From: Adineta steineri
Taxonomy: Eukaryota > Rotifera > Eurotatoria > Adinetida > Adinetidae
Direction: 5' to 3'
DNA: 64,000 nt
Assembly (NCBI GenBank): GCA_905250115.1
Contig: CAJNOI010000004.1
Span: 769,729-833,728, forward strand
The notes beneath the pieces were generated by a model. That model did not search any database. It had not been told where the DNA came from and saw only the letters and a list, made by a program, of their open reading frames with translations. Numbering within the stretch: the stretch's first letter is position 1; every line of letters starts with the position of its first letter. The position numbers and the translations under genes are program-made. This document shows, piece by piece, positions 50,208-63,707 of this stretch.

Positions 50208-53200
50208 TTACAATTCTTGATTTGTTTGTGTTGGAGGATTAAGACCTGAGACAAGAGTTAATTGAACATTTTTATTTAAACTAACAGCTGGATAATAAAC
50301 ACCACCTTGTGTTAAATTTGTAAATGCTATTGGCCCATGTGGTTCATCATTAATATAATAACTTAATGTACCATTAGTTAAATCTAATAGAATACCAATT
50401 ACTGAACCAACAGTTATACCACCATTGATACGATTTGTATGTTGTCCATTATGCATAAACCATGAACGTTGAGAATCAATGTACATACACCATGATTTGG
50501 AATCTTTACCTAGCATATGTTCTTTGAGTGCATCAAAACGAGCAACACCAAATGCTGGATCAGGTTTATCATCATAACGTTGTATAGTTATTTCCCAATA
50601 ATGTACACCTTTACGAAAACCTCGTGAACCAAATGCAACACGTTCTTGTGAACTTAGACATGTTATTGTATCTATACTATAATGATTGTCATTTGATAAT
50701 GTTGATGAATTTGATAAAAATTGTATATCCGGATGTGCTGTTCGGGGATTAAATGTAAACCAATAAACTATAGGAAAACAAAAAAGAAACACCATAAGAA
50801 AGAAAATATGAATATCCTGTTTGATTTGTTTATATACCAGAAGATGAATGAAGCGTTATACATTCGCTATAGGCACTTTCACCTGCTTGATTGTATGCTT
50901 TTACTCGCGCTGTATAGACATTTGATGGAAGAAGTCCATCAACTGCACACATTGTTTCAGTACCATCATATACTTCCTATAAATATATATGTATATAAAA
51001 ACATTATTCTTTTCAAATTGTTGTTTTAACTTCTTTACCCGAAAATCTGAAGCAAATGTGCCATCATCTAATTCAAGTATAAAACCTTGTATAGCTCCAA
51101 CATCACGCATGGACCATGCAAGTGTTCCAGAAATTGTACCCGATTGTTCGTCATGACATAGACATTGTTCGGCAATAAAACGAGGAGATAAGGGTGCTAA
51201 AAAAAAGGCGCAAATGAAGAACATCAATTTACGTAATACAACGTCAATATTAGTTCATTCGATTAAGACACATAGAAAAAGCATTGTTCATTTACTGTTA
51301 ATCGAACTCTCTTATTCTCTTACTAGGGGGGATAAAAAACCTTGAGAGGCATGAAAGGAAATCCGTACATGGCGCTGTTACCCTGAGAAATCTCTTCCTA
51401 TCATATAAAAAAGAAGAAGTATTTCCGTCAAATGATAAAATCTTTTTTGTATTTATTCAAAAAACAAAAGACGAAGACGAAATCAAGGTCAATACTGATC
51501 ATATTGATAATGTAAGACATATGTAAGAATAAGAAAGAGAGAGAGACAATCAAAAGATTATCAACCGGAAATCTCGATTTAAATTCATATTAATATATAA
51601 CATATTTTGATTTAATCATTCATTCAAAAAAACTGTCGATAATAAGAGCAAAAAATGTTTTAGTTTTAAAATAAACAAAATCTGGAAGTTATATATATTT
51701 ATGTAATATAAATTAAACAAGGATGAGATTATTGACAGATGTATTTTTTCTTTGTTTATACATTGTCTCGTTTATCAAAAAAAAAAAAAGCAAAAGTTTC
51801 TTTCTCGATCAAATAAAAAAAGAGAAAAGAAGTTATACCAACATTAATGTACCGCAAAAGATGTCTGGTGTAATTTTAGATGAACGTTATGTCTGAATAA
51901 ATATAGATCGAACATGCTAATTGTTTCTTTGTATAGAACAGAAACTCAATCAGAGAAAATTCTTTTATCAAATATAAAACGATTAGACAATATTATTCTG
52001 GATGATTTGTTTATATATATATATATATGAATAAATAAATATACAATGTCTTACGTTTTATTTGTTGAAATTGTAAACGATGAATTTCTCGATAAAGACA
52101 TTCCGTATTATAATTAAAATCAAATTCATAGGATGTATGTGCTTTACATTCATATTCATCGGAAAAATTTCCATATATAGATGAACATTTACTATTTAAA
52201 CCATGACATACCTAATAGAATTATATAGAATATGAGACAAAAAAAAAGATAATATAAAATAAACAAACTTGAAGATATGCATATGGATCTGAATCTTTTA
52301 AAGCTTCAATTGAAAATTGTAGAAAACCTGTTGTTCGTTGTATATGTGTATTATATGTTGAATATTGTTGATGTATTAGAGAAATTTTTCTTTCAATTTC
52401 TTCATGTATATAAGTTAATAATTCTTGTTTCTTATTTTCAAGTGTTATGATAAGATTATCAATATCTTTTATTAGATTTTTTTCGAATATTTCACCATTT
52501 TTCTATAAGAAAGACAAGAAACAATTTTTTATAAAATATTCTCATGAGATTTGTATTTCTTTTTATTGTTTGATGGATTCGATCATTCAATCGTTTTCAT
52601 CATCGAGATGATTTTATCAAGAGAAATATGATGATGTTGTTACGTTGCTTTAGCTTCTTTATCCTTGCATGTATTCACATCCGACATGCACATCTCTTGA
52701 GAAACAAAGACAAGAGAAGAGAAGAAGAAGGAAAAGAAGAGATTCTTCTAACAAGGTTATTTTGTTTGAATGATGGATCTAATGAAGCATAGAACTAATA
52801 CTCATTAGACATTCTTATACTTAAAAAATAAATAAAAAAGATCAGATTTATTTTGATTATACTATTAAAATAAGAACAAAATCGAATGACTTTAACATAT
52901 GAATATATATATGTTTCTCAGTTGGAATAATTTATTTAATTGAATGATAAAATAAATGTATGAACTGAACATGACCTTCACTAGTAAATGACTAGACGAT
53001 TGACCATCTGCATTGATTATCTATATCTATGTTAACCTCCTGCTAGCTGTCTTCAACTCGCACTCTCTCTCTCTTTTCTTCCAGTGGAAGAAGAAGAATG
53101 ATAGGATCTTATCAGAAGTAAATTACCTTGATATAGTCTGGATATTGCTTCAATTTGGCTAGAAATTCTGCACCATATTTGGCTTTTTCCGATAACGATT

Positions 53201-55413
53201 GAAGTTGTGATGACAATTGAGTCTAGACACAAGGATAAATGTTAAAGTTTTCTTTAGTTTTTTTTGATAATAATATTAAAAAATGATTGATCATATAAAA
53301 GAAAAGAAGAAAAAGAAGAGAAGGAGGAGGAGGAGAAAGAGGTGACACTGAATCGCATTAAAAATCCGAGAAGAAAGAAAGTGATTTATGCATACACATA
53401 CATTTCCGTTGATTGCATCATCGTACTTTTTCCAATTTACATAGTAATGTTTCTTGGGAAGACAAGCGGAACAAGAATCTAGAAGTTTATATTATAATAA
53501 ACGAGGAAAAAAAAAAGAATGACACTTCACCTCATGCTAGAACAATAATAGTTTAGATAGCATACAATGCCTATACGGTCATCAAAAAGAATCTTGCCGC
53601 TCGCGCGCGCGCAAGAATGGTCATCCGGTCTTTTTCTCATTGTTTGCATCGTTAATTGAAAAAAGAGAAGTAGATTTTTTTTCCGTTTTCTTTTCTCATT
53701 AATAATGAAAAAATGTGAAAAGAGATGATGACAGGCAAGGGACAATGGTCAGATTAGATGAATACTCACATGCACAGACTCAAGAGAAAAGAAAAAAAAA
53801 GAGAACTGAATCAAATGTCTTTTATGATGCCTATAGTTATGTAACAGGTGAAAAGTTCAAAGGCTATTTATAACAGTGACTCCCAGAGGAAGTTTGAAGG
53901 AGAAATATTTTTGCTTCGTTAACTTTCGAAAACAGTATGTGTTTATTATCATTTATCATCATTTGAGAAATATAAAAACAATAAGTTGAATTGTTATGAT
54001 TGAAAATTGAATTGATGAGATATACGATTGATCTTTATGACATACGCACGCGTGAGCACTCAGACCGACGCCTTCGTCTTTCTCAGGGTCATCAGTTGAA
54101 ACAAATTTTTTTGTCTTCTCGCTCGAATGACAACAGATGCGCTCAAGTATGTATATGCGAATGGGAAAAAGAGGCAACATGTTCAACTATTTGAAATATT
54201 AGAGAAGGAGAGAGAGAGAGCAAAAGACATTAGTCAGCACATTTCCTGTTTTTTGTCTTTGTCTCATGAGGATCGGAAATATGTCCATCGTTCGAATTTG
54301 ATTCTTCTCTCTTTTTTCTGTTCATAGTAAAAAAAAAAGTAAAGACAAAAAACGCGAGAAGGACGCCTTAGGGCTCACTGACCATTCTCTCGAGAAAGGA
54401 AGAAGACGGATGTGATCTTGACCGTATGTATGTGCGTGATAAGCGCTTTGTCTGGACTACTGAACTAAACTGGACAGACAGACGGGAGTTGATTAAAAAA
54501 AATAAGAAGAAAGGACGACGACTTCCTTTTTTAACAACATGCAATCACTGTATCCTAAATACTCTACCTTAAAAAGTTTAGCTGCTTGTTGAATGGGTAC
54601 AATATCATGATTCGTATGTATTGAACATTGTTGACAACATTCTAATCGACAATGAAGACAATATGATGTTGCTATACGATTTAAATGTTCTGAACAATAT
54701 ATTTTTTCATTTGACGTATCAGAAAATTGCTGTAATGCATCAAGAAAATTATGTTTGGAATATGGACCACGCATTGGATGATATTGTTCACGACATTGAT
54801 CACAGTATCCAATTCGGCATTGTTCACAGATACGTGTGATTATTCGTTCTTCTGATGGTCGACATAACTGACACTTAGGTGCTTGTTGCTGTTCAGAAGA
54901 TTTCTCTCCATGATAACGATTGACAATATCAGTGAGAAGATGATTTTTTGGTAAACTTTTGACGCCTGTCATGTCCATAAAAATTATTTTTGAACATACC
55001 GGACATTGTAAACAAGTCGAATATGTTTTATTATGTGTTGGTTGACGATTAGATGTTGGTGATAAATAGGATGATGTCGATATTTCAGGTAGAGCAGGTG
55101 GTAAAAGTAGACTTGATGGACGACTGGAAGATGATATTGACGATGATGATGACGATGAAGATGAGCTAGATGATGATGGTGAATGTCGATTTAAAATAAC
55201 ACCTGAGTCATTGTCACTCGTTAATGAAAGTTTATCAAGATCGGATGCAAACGATGTCGATGATATATCAAGTGTAGATTGATTTTGATGATGTTCATTT
55301 GTTGTTTGAATTGAAGTCAATGCACATGTATAACATAAAGAGTGTGTACATGGTAGATAGACAGGTGAACGATAATATTCTTTACATGATGGACAACGAA
55401 GTTCGAGATCCAT
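50208..55413 (-). CDS. TRIM9: E3 ubiquitin ligase TRIM9/TRIM67
   Basis: Seven coding exons (54568-55413, 53127-53222, 52269-52502, 52055-52211, 51039-51196, 50838-50976, 50208-50767) give 729 residues (human TRIM9: 710). Order: RING with a long Ser-rich insertion (CPSCKEYYRSPVYLPCTHSL ... CPVC) that keeps the family motif LDKLSLTSDNDSG, two B-boxes (CQLC...C, HLNRIATSYCLHCRLECC), a coiled coil with COS box, a fibronectin III domain (NVYTARVKAYNQAGESAYSE) and a C-terminal SPRY domain (GVHYWEITIQRYDDKPDPAFGVAR, GTLSYYINDEPHG). Class I TRIMs of this type bind microtubules and regulate neuronal exocytosis and axon guidance. Intron 1 is 1345 bases, intron 2 624 and intron 4 858, far above the window's norm of about 55. 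Confidence 0.93.
53591..53617. repeat. Alternating CG run within an inverted repeat
   Basis: Inside TRIM9 intron 1. An alternating CG core (53602-53612) is flanked by complementary TCTTGC and GCAAGA arms, so it can form a small hairpin. It is the most GC-rich short stretch noticed in the window and a typical Z-DNA-prone sequence. Confidence 0.6.
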
Positions 55414-56728
55414 CAGTTTAACTGTATCTCTTTTGAGACAAGTGACGATGAAGAATGATAATTTTTCTATGTGTGTGTTTATATGTATGTGTGTTCAACA
55501 TTGGACGAGAAAGAAAGAGAGGGAGAGAGAGATATACATCTCATTCTCTCTTTCTATATTCTAATCGAAAGAGAAAAAAATCTTTTTCCGTTCTTCTTCC
55601 TATTGTTAGACTTATTATTACTTGCTTTCTTTTTTTTTTCATGAACGAGAAGAGAAGAGAAAATGAGAGATTTTTGCTCTCTCTCTCTCTATCGTGTTTA
55701 GTAGTTTGCTTTAATGAGCTACAGGATTCGTACATGTTGTATGTTTTGGGGCCGAATAAATGGCGTAATCCATGACCAATGTCCGAATAGAAAAAATGTT
55801 AAAATAATAGATAATAAAAGAACAATCTTATTCATTTTTTTTTAATGTTAACATTTTTTACATTGACGAGACCGGTGAACTTTAGTAAGGCAATGTTCAG
55901 ATGATAATAATGATGATGATGAGCAAACAATCTCATATTATTACTCTAACTATTTTCCTTATTCATGTTTTATGTACTTGTCATTATATTATTACTATTG
56001 TTAAGCACGTCTCAGACAAGCATTATGTGTAAAAAGGGATTTATAATTGTTTGTTTCTTGAACAGTAATTGTCACATTGGTGCTTATTGTTTTTCTATAG
56101 AAATTTTTTTTATTACAAAGCAATTTATCTATTAAAAGAAGACAATAAGTAGATGAGAAAAAATTCAATATAATAAATCTGTCAATTCGTCAAATATATA
56201 TTTATATATATATATATTTATTTGTTTGTTAGTTTAATAAATTGTGATAAGGAAATAAATGCCTATCTATCGACATGTTTCTTTCATCTGTTCTCACTAG
56301 AGAATCAATAGTATCTATTGTGAATATTATCTACACAGTCACAAGTATAACTCATTTGTTTAATTATAAATCGATCTATTATAAATATCAATAGTTTATG
56401 CAAAATTCAATATTGAAATATTCTAATTACTAAATTACATTCAAAAGGAATCTTTTGATATTGAACATATGTCATAGAATTTTTATGATTATTATAAAAT
56501 ATTCAAATTTATATTGATCTGATTTTTTTCAAGTTCTATCTTATTTTGCAATAAATTAAAAAAAAAGAAAATCTAGATTAAAATGCATATGTATTATACA
56601 TTTGAATCCCGAAATAAATTCATTTTTTTTTTGTGTGATTCGATATTTTTTAATCAAAATCTGTTCTTCAACAAACATTTATATATTAGATGTGTTTTTA
56701 ATTGAATTTGAGTACAACGAATTGTAAT
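55414..56728. other. Intergenic, upstream of TRIM9
   Basis: The first 350 bases are rich in GA and TC tracts (e.g. 55515-55535, 55676-55692) and probably belong to the TRIM9 promoter or 5' UTR. The rest is AT-rich with a TA repeat near 56196-56218. No gene seen. Confidence 0.5.
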
Positions 56729-58064
56729 ATGAATATGAGTCGAAATCCTTCTCGAATTGTTGTGGTTCATGTTTCGCGTAAAAAGTCTTCCCAACAACGA
56801 CGTTTTGAAAAAAACAACATAATAACGAACATCTTCAGTCAAAACAACAAAATTGAAACAAATCTCAATCTAATATTACACGTCAATCAAGTTTAAACAG
56901 TACTCGTTTTTCAAATGTGTCTGTACAGCGTTCAGGCTTATTATCGAATGCTACTAAGACGATTATCAATTCAAAACAAAATAAAATTCATAATGAAGAA
57001 CAAAATAATCAAATTTTTGTACGTGCAGACAATGAAAATAATCGATCAAATTTGTCCGATTCAATTCGAAATTTTGTTTCTACTAATTTAAATACAAATG
57101 ATTCAACTATATACTTTGATATATCTAATATTCATCCATCGTGATTTGATTGTGTTCATCGAATAACTCCTATCGATACTCGACATTTATTAAATGATGA
57201 TTTTGTAATTGATTTTAATAAAAAGTATATAAAAAAATTAGTTCTTTCCAAATTATATTGGTTTTGTTAATATAATTTATAGAAATCATCATGAAACAAA
57301 GAATAAGAAGAGAAAACTATCAAAACGATGTCTTTGTAAACTTGAATTATGTGGTCTCATGTATTTTTTAATCATTGCTAGTATTCTTGGTGCACTTATA
57401 TATGTAGTTATCCGGTCGAAAAATAAGTAAAAATATTTCAATTCAACAAATACTGGTAAAAGTTTGAAATAATTTTAATATTTATTTATTTTTGTTGATT
57501 TTTTTATAGAAACAATTACTTTATTTTCAAGTAGGTATTTTAAATGAATTAATAACGATTATGTATCTATTGTTTTTCATAGCTACAACAACGACTCAAA
57601 ATTCTGTATGTACAATTAGTTCTACTATATGCTCTACACCATTGGTTTTTTGGAATAATACAGGCGTTTGTACACAATCATCACCATCCTATCGGTATTT
57701 TAGTTGTTGTTATCAAGTAATATCAACTCAATTATCTATTGAATTTAAACTTATAGAACAAATTATTGTTTGGCATATTAATGATGTTAGTATGACACAG
57801 GGCAATGGTGAACTAATAGATAATGGTGATTTTGAAATGAACTTTACTGGATGGACAATTCCATCTTCAGCAAATCTCTTGATAACACCACTAGCATATT
57901 ACTCACCATCGGTAGCATATACAGGTTCAATACATTTATATTCAACTGCTTTATCTACACCTGATAAAATAAAACAAACTGTTAATATTAGTTTTTGGTG
58001 GTATGATGAAAGTGATGTTGCTGTTCCAACGGAGAGATGTGAAGGATCTTTTACACTATTATGA
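56729..58064 (+). pseudogene. Degraded single-pass surface protein
   Basis: Pieces of one protein appear in order but in changing frames: an Arg/Lys-rich start (MSRNPSRIVVVHVSRKKSS), an Asn/Ser-rich stretch in another frame from 56917, an in-frame TGA at 57142, then a basic-cysteine patch and a membrane span (GLMYFLIIASILGALIYVVI) in an exon 57283-57426. A Cys-containing ectodomain follows (57583-58064; QNSVCTISSTICSTPL) with INDVSMTQGNGELIDNGDF and FTGWTIP. Splice sites bracket several pieces, but the frames do not join across the exon at 57510-57530. A frameshift near an A-run (about 56807-56813) and the TGA make it likely broken. A missed exon structure remains possible. Confidence 0.5.
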
Positions 58065-59145
58065 ATAGATATTTTTATGATTATTAAAAATAAAACTATC
58101 TAGACATATTTTATCTTAATATAATAATAATGATTTATCAAATTTGTTAATGCAATGTATATATTATCAAAAATCAATATTTGAAATTTGTGCATGAATA
58201 AAATTATATATGTTCATTTTAAATAAATTATTGAATTCAGTGGTCTATGATAAATATACGATGAACCGGTATATACAGAACTAATTTGATAATGAATATA
58301 TAGTATTGACATTATATTTACAAGTCATTATTTATAATAAGTTCATCAATAGGTCAATATGACATTTTTTTCTAATAGAAATTCATTTGTTAATAGCGAT
58401 AAATAACTGAATGCATAATAGTTACATGCTATATCCTTGTAGATACGAGCTAAGTTTTGTGATATGATGAATTCGCAAAAGAAAAGACTTATTAGCCAAA
58501 TAGCGAATGCAATGATATTTTACTTTAGATCAAAAAAGCAATTGTTTACTAACGTTATTGCACTTGACAATCTCTAATAATTGAAATCAATCAAGAATAT
58601 TTGAATGAGCATGTATTATAAATCTATTTCGTACATAATACTCATGGGAGTTCTAATAGAATATCCATAGGGCATGAGAACATTATCAATGAGAAGTCAC
58701 TTCTATCAATTAATATATCGCTTTCGTCCATTGTTGAATGAGTTGTATATAATTGTTAATGAACAGTACTATTTACACAAGAGCTTGTAACAACAACAAC
58801 ACTGTTTGATATTTGATCAAAATATTAATAGATCAACTTGAACTATTTACATATCCTACATAAGATCTTTTATTGCTTGTATCATGTGATATAATTATAG
58901 AGAATATATTATATATACAATGAAGTCTGATAATACAGTTATAATAATAAAGATTAGTCAAATAGATTAACATGCATGGTGATTTTTGTAGCAAATCATT
59001 TTTTAACACATATTATATAAACTTGTTAATGCATCGATCCTCTAATATGAAACGCAATGTTTAGTGTATTGAATTACAAACACATTTCGCGTTAAAACTG
59101 AGAACCATATTAATAGGAACTACTAAAGTTAGATGTATTGTCTGA
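58065..59145. other. Intergenic, 1.1 kb
   Basis: Very AT-rich, no ORF above chance and no RNA gene recognised. It lies between the broken surface gene and the PP1 3' end. Confidence 0.5.
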
Positions 59146-60274
59146 TTATTTTTTAACATAAGATGTTTTTGTCGATGGTGATCCTTTTGAAGATGGCGTA
59201 TGTCCTTTTGTTTGTGTTACAGGTCGAAGAATTTGAAATGAACACATTAAATTTTCATCGACACTCATAACACCACCAGCATTATCAAATTCTCCACAAT
59301 AATTCGGTGCTGAGAAAATTGTTACTAATTGACGTTTAGCAAAAAATTCATAACCATCTTCAACAACCTAAAATAATCTCTTTGTATGAAATAAGAAAAA
59401 AGAATGGATTTTTTCTTAAAACAACTTGATGTCCTCGACAAATAAGATCAAGATCATGTCTTGTTAAAAATCTTGTTACAACTTCAACACCAAATGTAAA
59501 TGATACACCACGATCATTTTCACCCCATTCAGTTGTATCTTTATCTGGATCAGACCAAAGAAGATCACAAAGTAAACCTGTATCTGGTACATCAGTTGGT
59601 CTTGCAATACGTCTTATTTGTTCAAATGAATGTAAATCTGGACTAAGACCACCATGACAACAAAAAATTTTCTCATCTATAATTGCTGCAATTGGTAAAC
59701 AATTAAAACAATCTGTAAATGTTTTCCATAATTTAACATTATAACGTCGTTTAACTTCATCATAAAATCCATATATACGATTAATTGATGCACATTCATG
59801 ATTACCACGTAATAAAAAGAAATTTTCAGCATATTTTATTTTATAACAAAATAACATAATTATTGTTTCAAGTGACATTTTTCCTCGATCAACATAATCG
59901 CCTAAATAGTTTTGTTCTTTTTGTAAATATTCATAGAATTTTATTTACCAAGAAAAAGATAATTTGCATCAGGTGGATATCCATTAGCATCAAACAAACG
60001 TAGTAAATCAGTAAATTGACCATGTATATCACCACAGATTTTTAATGGAGCTTCTATGAATTAGAAATAACAAAAAAATCTAATTTCGAATTCTTTTTCT
60101 AATCTTACCAAGTTCAAGAAGAACTGATTGACTTAAAAATATATCACGTGCTTTATTTATTATTAAACGAATATCATTTTCTTTTAAATCGATTTTTTCT
60201 AACTTTGGATATTTACGAACTTCTAATAACTGTTCTATAACAGTATCAATATTTATATTTTCATCCGTTGCCAT
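59146..60274 (-). CDS. PPP1C: Protein phosphatase 1 catalytic subunit
   Basis: Exons 60109-60274, 59949-60053, 59426-59901 and 59146-59367 encode 322 residues, the normal PP1 length. Catalytic motifs are complete: [81 protein letters not shown] and [14 protein letters not shown]. The GEFDNAGG loop and QILRP end are PP1 rather than PP2A features. One difference from the family is RGHQ where RAHQ is usual. The Ser/Thr/Lys-rich tail (about 20 residues) is the variable C-terminus. PP1 acts with many regulatory subunits in nucleus and cytoplasm; which isoform cannot be told. Confidence 0.95.
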
Positions 60275-60711
60275 CAATCAAAGATAAAAATGCCTTTTAA
60301 ATGGCGAATAAATAATATCAATACATTCTCTATCATACTAGATGAATCATTAATATAATATCCGACAAAATTTACGTCTATTAAAATATAATTAAGCAGC
60401 GCACAGAAAAACAAAAATAATAACTGACCAAAATTCGTATTAAATATTTCTATAATCATAAATTTTTTAGATATCATAGGCGCCATTATTTTTTTATTAT
60501 CAAATCAAAATAATATACAATCATTTCATTTCATATCCTATACGTAAAAATCTATTTAGATATTAGTAGAGAGAAAAAATAAATTTGCAAATATATGGAT
60601 ACAATCTCTAGTTTATTTACTTGAACTTTTGCAAAAAAAAAAAGAATCTTAGATTATAAATAAAAAGAACGAAGCGAAAAATGTATACAGAGTCTAATCG
60701 TTTCGGATTGC
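60275..60711. other. Intergenic, CDC37 to PP1
   Basis: AT-rich spacer between two co-directional minus-strand genes, containing the CDC37 3' UTR and the PP1 promoter. No defined motif. Confidence 0.5.
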
Positions 60712-62275
60712 TTATTTTTCAACTTGTAATTTTTCAACACCTTGCGTAACTTTATCTTCACTTCCAACAGTTTCATCTGTTTCGTCATCATGTTTTGCAT
60801 CTTCTTCATCATCACCTTCAGCATCTTTAGCATTTGGTATCCATAAACCTGATTTAATACAACGATCAAGATGTTGTGCAGCTTCTTCACGGGGTAATTT
60901 TGATAAAACTTCCTGTAATTTAGAAATATCACGTGATTCGAAACATTCTTGTAATTCCTAAAATAATTAATAAATATTTATGATAGTTTTCTATGATTTT
61001 ATAAGGAAAATTTTACCTTTGGTAATGATTCCATAACTTCAATTGGATCTAAACCACCTGGACCTAAACGTTTTTGTCGTTCTTCCTATTTAAGAAAAAG
61101 AGAATGATTTATTTTTCTTCATTATTCTTTCGAAAATCTACTTCTTCATATTGTTTAACAGCATCAGCAACTTTTTGTTTAGCACGTGTTTGAACTCGTT
61201 CTCGAAATGCATTAAGTTCATCAACAAATCCTTGTTTATATTGTTCATCAGCTGTTTTCATTCTAAATTAAATTTTAAAATTCATTATTTTTCTTTTCAT
61301 AGATTTCAAATAGAAAATAGCTAACCTTTGAAAAAATGGTCGAACACATTGACGTGGATCAATTTTCAAAGTTTTACTTAATTCAAGAATAAATTGCATA
61401 ATCATTGTTTGATGACTAACATGTTCCATAAGACTATGTTTCTAAAAAATAAACAAGAATTTTATAAAACAAAATAAAGGCTTTCATTACTTCTTCCATT
61501 TCTAAATCAATACACCAAACAACTAAATAATTAGCTGTTTCTTCACAAACTAATTCTAAATGATCTTCAAGAAATTTTTGTGTATCATCATAATTACGAA
61601 ACATGCCGTATTTTTTAACATCAGCTTTATGTTTTTCGATAAATTTTTTCTACAAAAAAAAGATAAGAAATGATTTGTTTTATCTATAAAAATAATACAA
61701 ACATAATATTCAGCTTGTTCTTCTTCTGTCATATTTGTTGGTCGTTCTTCAGTTACTTTCTTATTAATTGATGTTTTAGATGTTCCTTCATGAGTTAAAT
61801 CATCAACATCTAATGGACGTAAACGTTCTTGTTTTTTCATATCAGCATCTTTTTCTTTCCATTGACCTTCTTCTTTTTCTAATGCTTCTTTTTCTGATTT
61901 AAGAGTTGATAAATCACCTTTTTCCTAAAATAAAGGAGAAAAAACAATCGATTTTTAACGAATAATTTAATCAAGATTTTGTATATTTACATTTTCTAAT
62001 TTTTTATATTTTTCATCAAATTTTTTTCGACGTTCCATAATTCTAAAAAACAAATCATTGAATTTTGATACAAAGAAAAAAAATCTTTAGTTTCTATACT
62101 CTTTGAATTTCTTTTCATGTTCTTTTTGATCTTCAAATCGTTGTTCACGACGTTCAATACGAGCTTGATGACGCCAACGAAATAAACTTGGTGTATCAAT
62201 ATTTGGATGTACATCATCTTCATCATCGGATACTTCGATTTTTTTCCATTTATCATAATTCATTGGTTTTGCCAT
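60712..62275 (-). CDS. CDC37: Hsp90 co-chaperone CDC37
   Basis: Eight exons (62100-62275, 61991-62042, 61703-61924, 61491-61649, 61326-61441, 61142-61262, 61017-61085, 60712-60957) encode 386 residues (human 378). The N-terminus has the invariant kinase-binding sequence [19 protein letters not shown] followed by [14 protein letters not shown]; the serine in VSDDED is the casein kinase 2 site needed for client binding. A charged coiled coil, the Hsp90-binding middle domain ([45 protein letters not shown]) and the helical C-terminal part with ECFESRDI follow. It ends in an acidic tail. CDC37 delivers protein kinases to Hsp90. The N-terminus carries a short MAKPM extension before the tryptophan. 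Confidence 0.97.
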
Positions 62276-63707
62276 AATTAAAAATATCTAAAAATGATAT
62301 TAATAACGATGACTTAGAAATATTCAGGTATGTTTAGGTTTCCACTCAGAGAACATCTTAGCAAATTACAAATTTTCCAACTTCCCATTAACCACAACTA
62401 ATACGAAAAGCACGTCCACTTACTAAAAAACCCTCAGAAACTTCTAGATAATTTCTGACACATAATATATAATACTATGCACATATTATATAGCCATGGG
62501 GTAGGAAGTAAGAAGAAAATGTAGAAATTATACGGAAATATCTCATATGTAATATATAATATAATATTCATAAGAGAGACAGATAGAGTGCGAAGTAAGA
62601 AGAAAATATTGAAGTTTATTTGGTTACTTCACGGGTTATCCATCTGTCCTCTATTTCGTATATATAGTTGGTGGTATGGCTGGTTCGATATAGAATTTTT
62701 GGAAAATGTGTTGTAATTAATTGACGTATCATTGTATCAACCCTTATGTGGCAATGAATAGTGGCCGAAAATTTTAGTATTTTTCGAAATTTCCCTCTCG
62801 TGGAAATCTGAACACTGCTGGAAATATTTACATGTCAAGCTATAAAAGAATTTCAATTTTTATTAGTATACTAAAATCATTACTTAAACATCTCTTAAAT
62901 ATGCACATTGGACATTATTATATCTTTATGTAAGTATGTGTTATAAACATTTTATTATATGTTCTCAATAGATTCAATACAGACTAGATGATTTTGTTTC
63001 AATAAAAGCTCAGTAGAATAATCGAATGTATTTTTTATCGCCATTTTCAAATAATAATAATAATCACAAATCACCACACGGCTTCTTTTAGAAAATATTT
63101 CAACATTATTATTTTATTTTCTGATAGATAATATACTGCTAACGTCGGTTACTTTATAAACAATCATTCTGTATCTACCAGTGAACAGAATATCTGACAG
63201 ACATGACTTCTATGATAGGTTACATATTGTCCAACTATTTGCTTAAGATAAACTTTATTAAATAACTGTCTACTTCAATTGCTATTCACTGCTTTACTCT
63301 TCACTTTGTCTTTACGAAATACAGATAAATGTACAATAAATTACATTGCTAAATAGAATAGTTAGATATAATTTCTCTTTCATACGTAATCTTAATCATT
63401 AGTACGAAAAAATATGCAGGTATTCACAAAGAACGAAGATTAAAGACTTTCTTAAAATGACAGGAGATGTTTTATGTATGAAAAAAATTTAGATAAAGAA
63501 ATCTTAACAATACCTAATTGGATAAAACTAAATATATTGTGAATTGTTTTGAATAAAAATGTGTATATCTAAAATGCAAACAAAAAAACGTCATACCAGC
63601 AAAGACCAACCGAATTGTCATGTTAGACATAAAATGCTGAATTAATAATAACAAAAATGTTCTTTTTAAAAACAATAACAAGAAAAAAGAATTATTAACT
63701 AGAAGTT
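62276..63707. other. Intergenic, 1.4 kb
   Basis: This lies upstream of CDC37 and downstream of RTRAF. It is AT-rich, with palindromic TA-rich stretches near 62460-62495 and 62550-62575. No ORF or RNA gene recognised. Confidence 0.5.

Noticed and set aside
54000..54327. Overlapping plus and minus ORFs in TRIM9 intron 1
   Set aside because: Both are short, purine-biased and without domain features, so probably chance frames in less AT-rich DNA.
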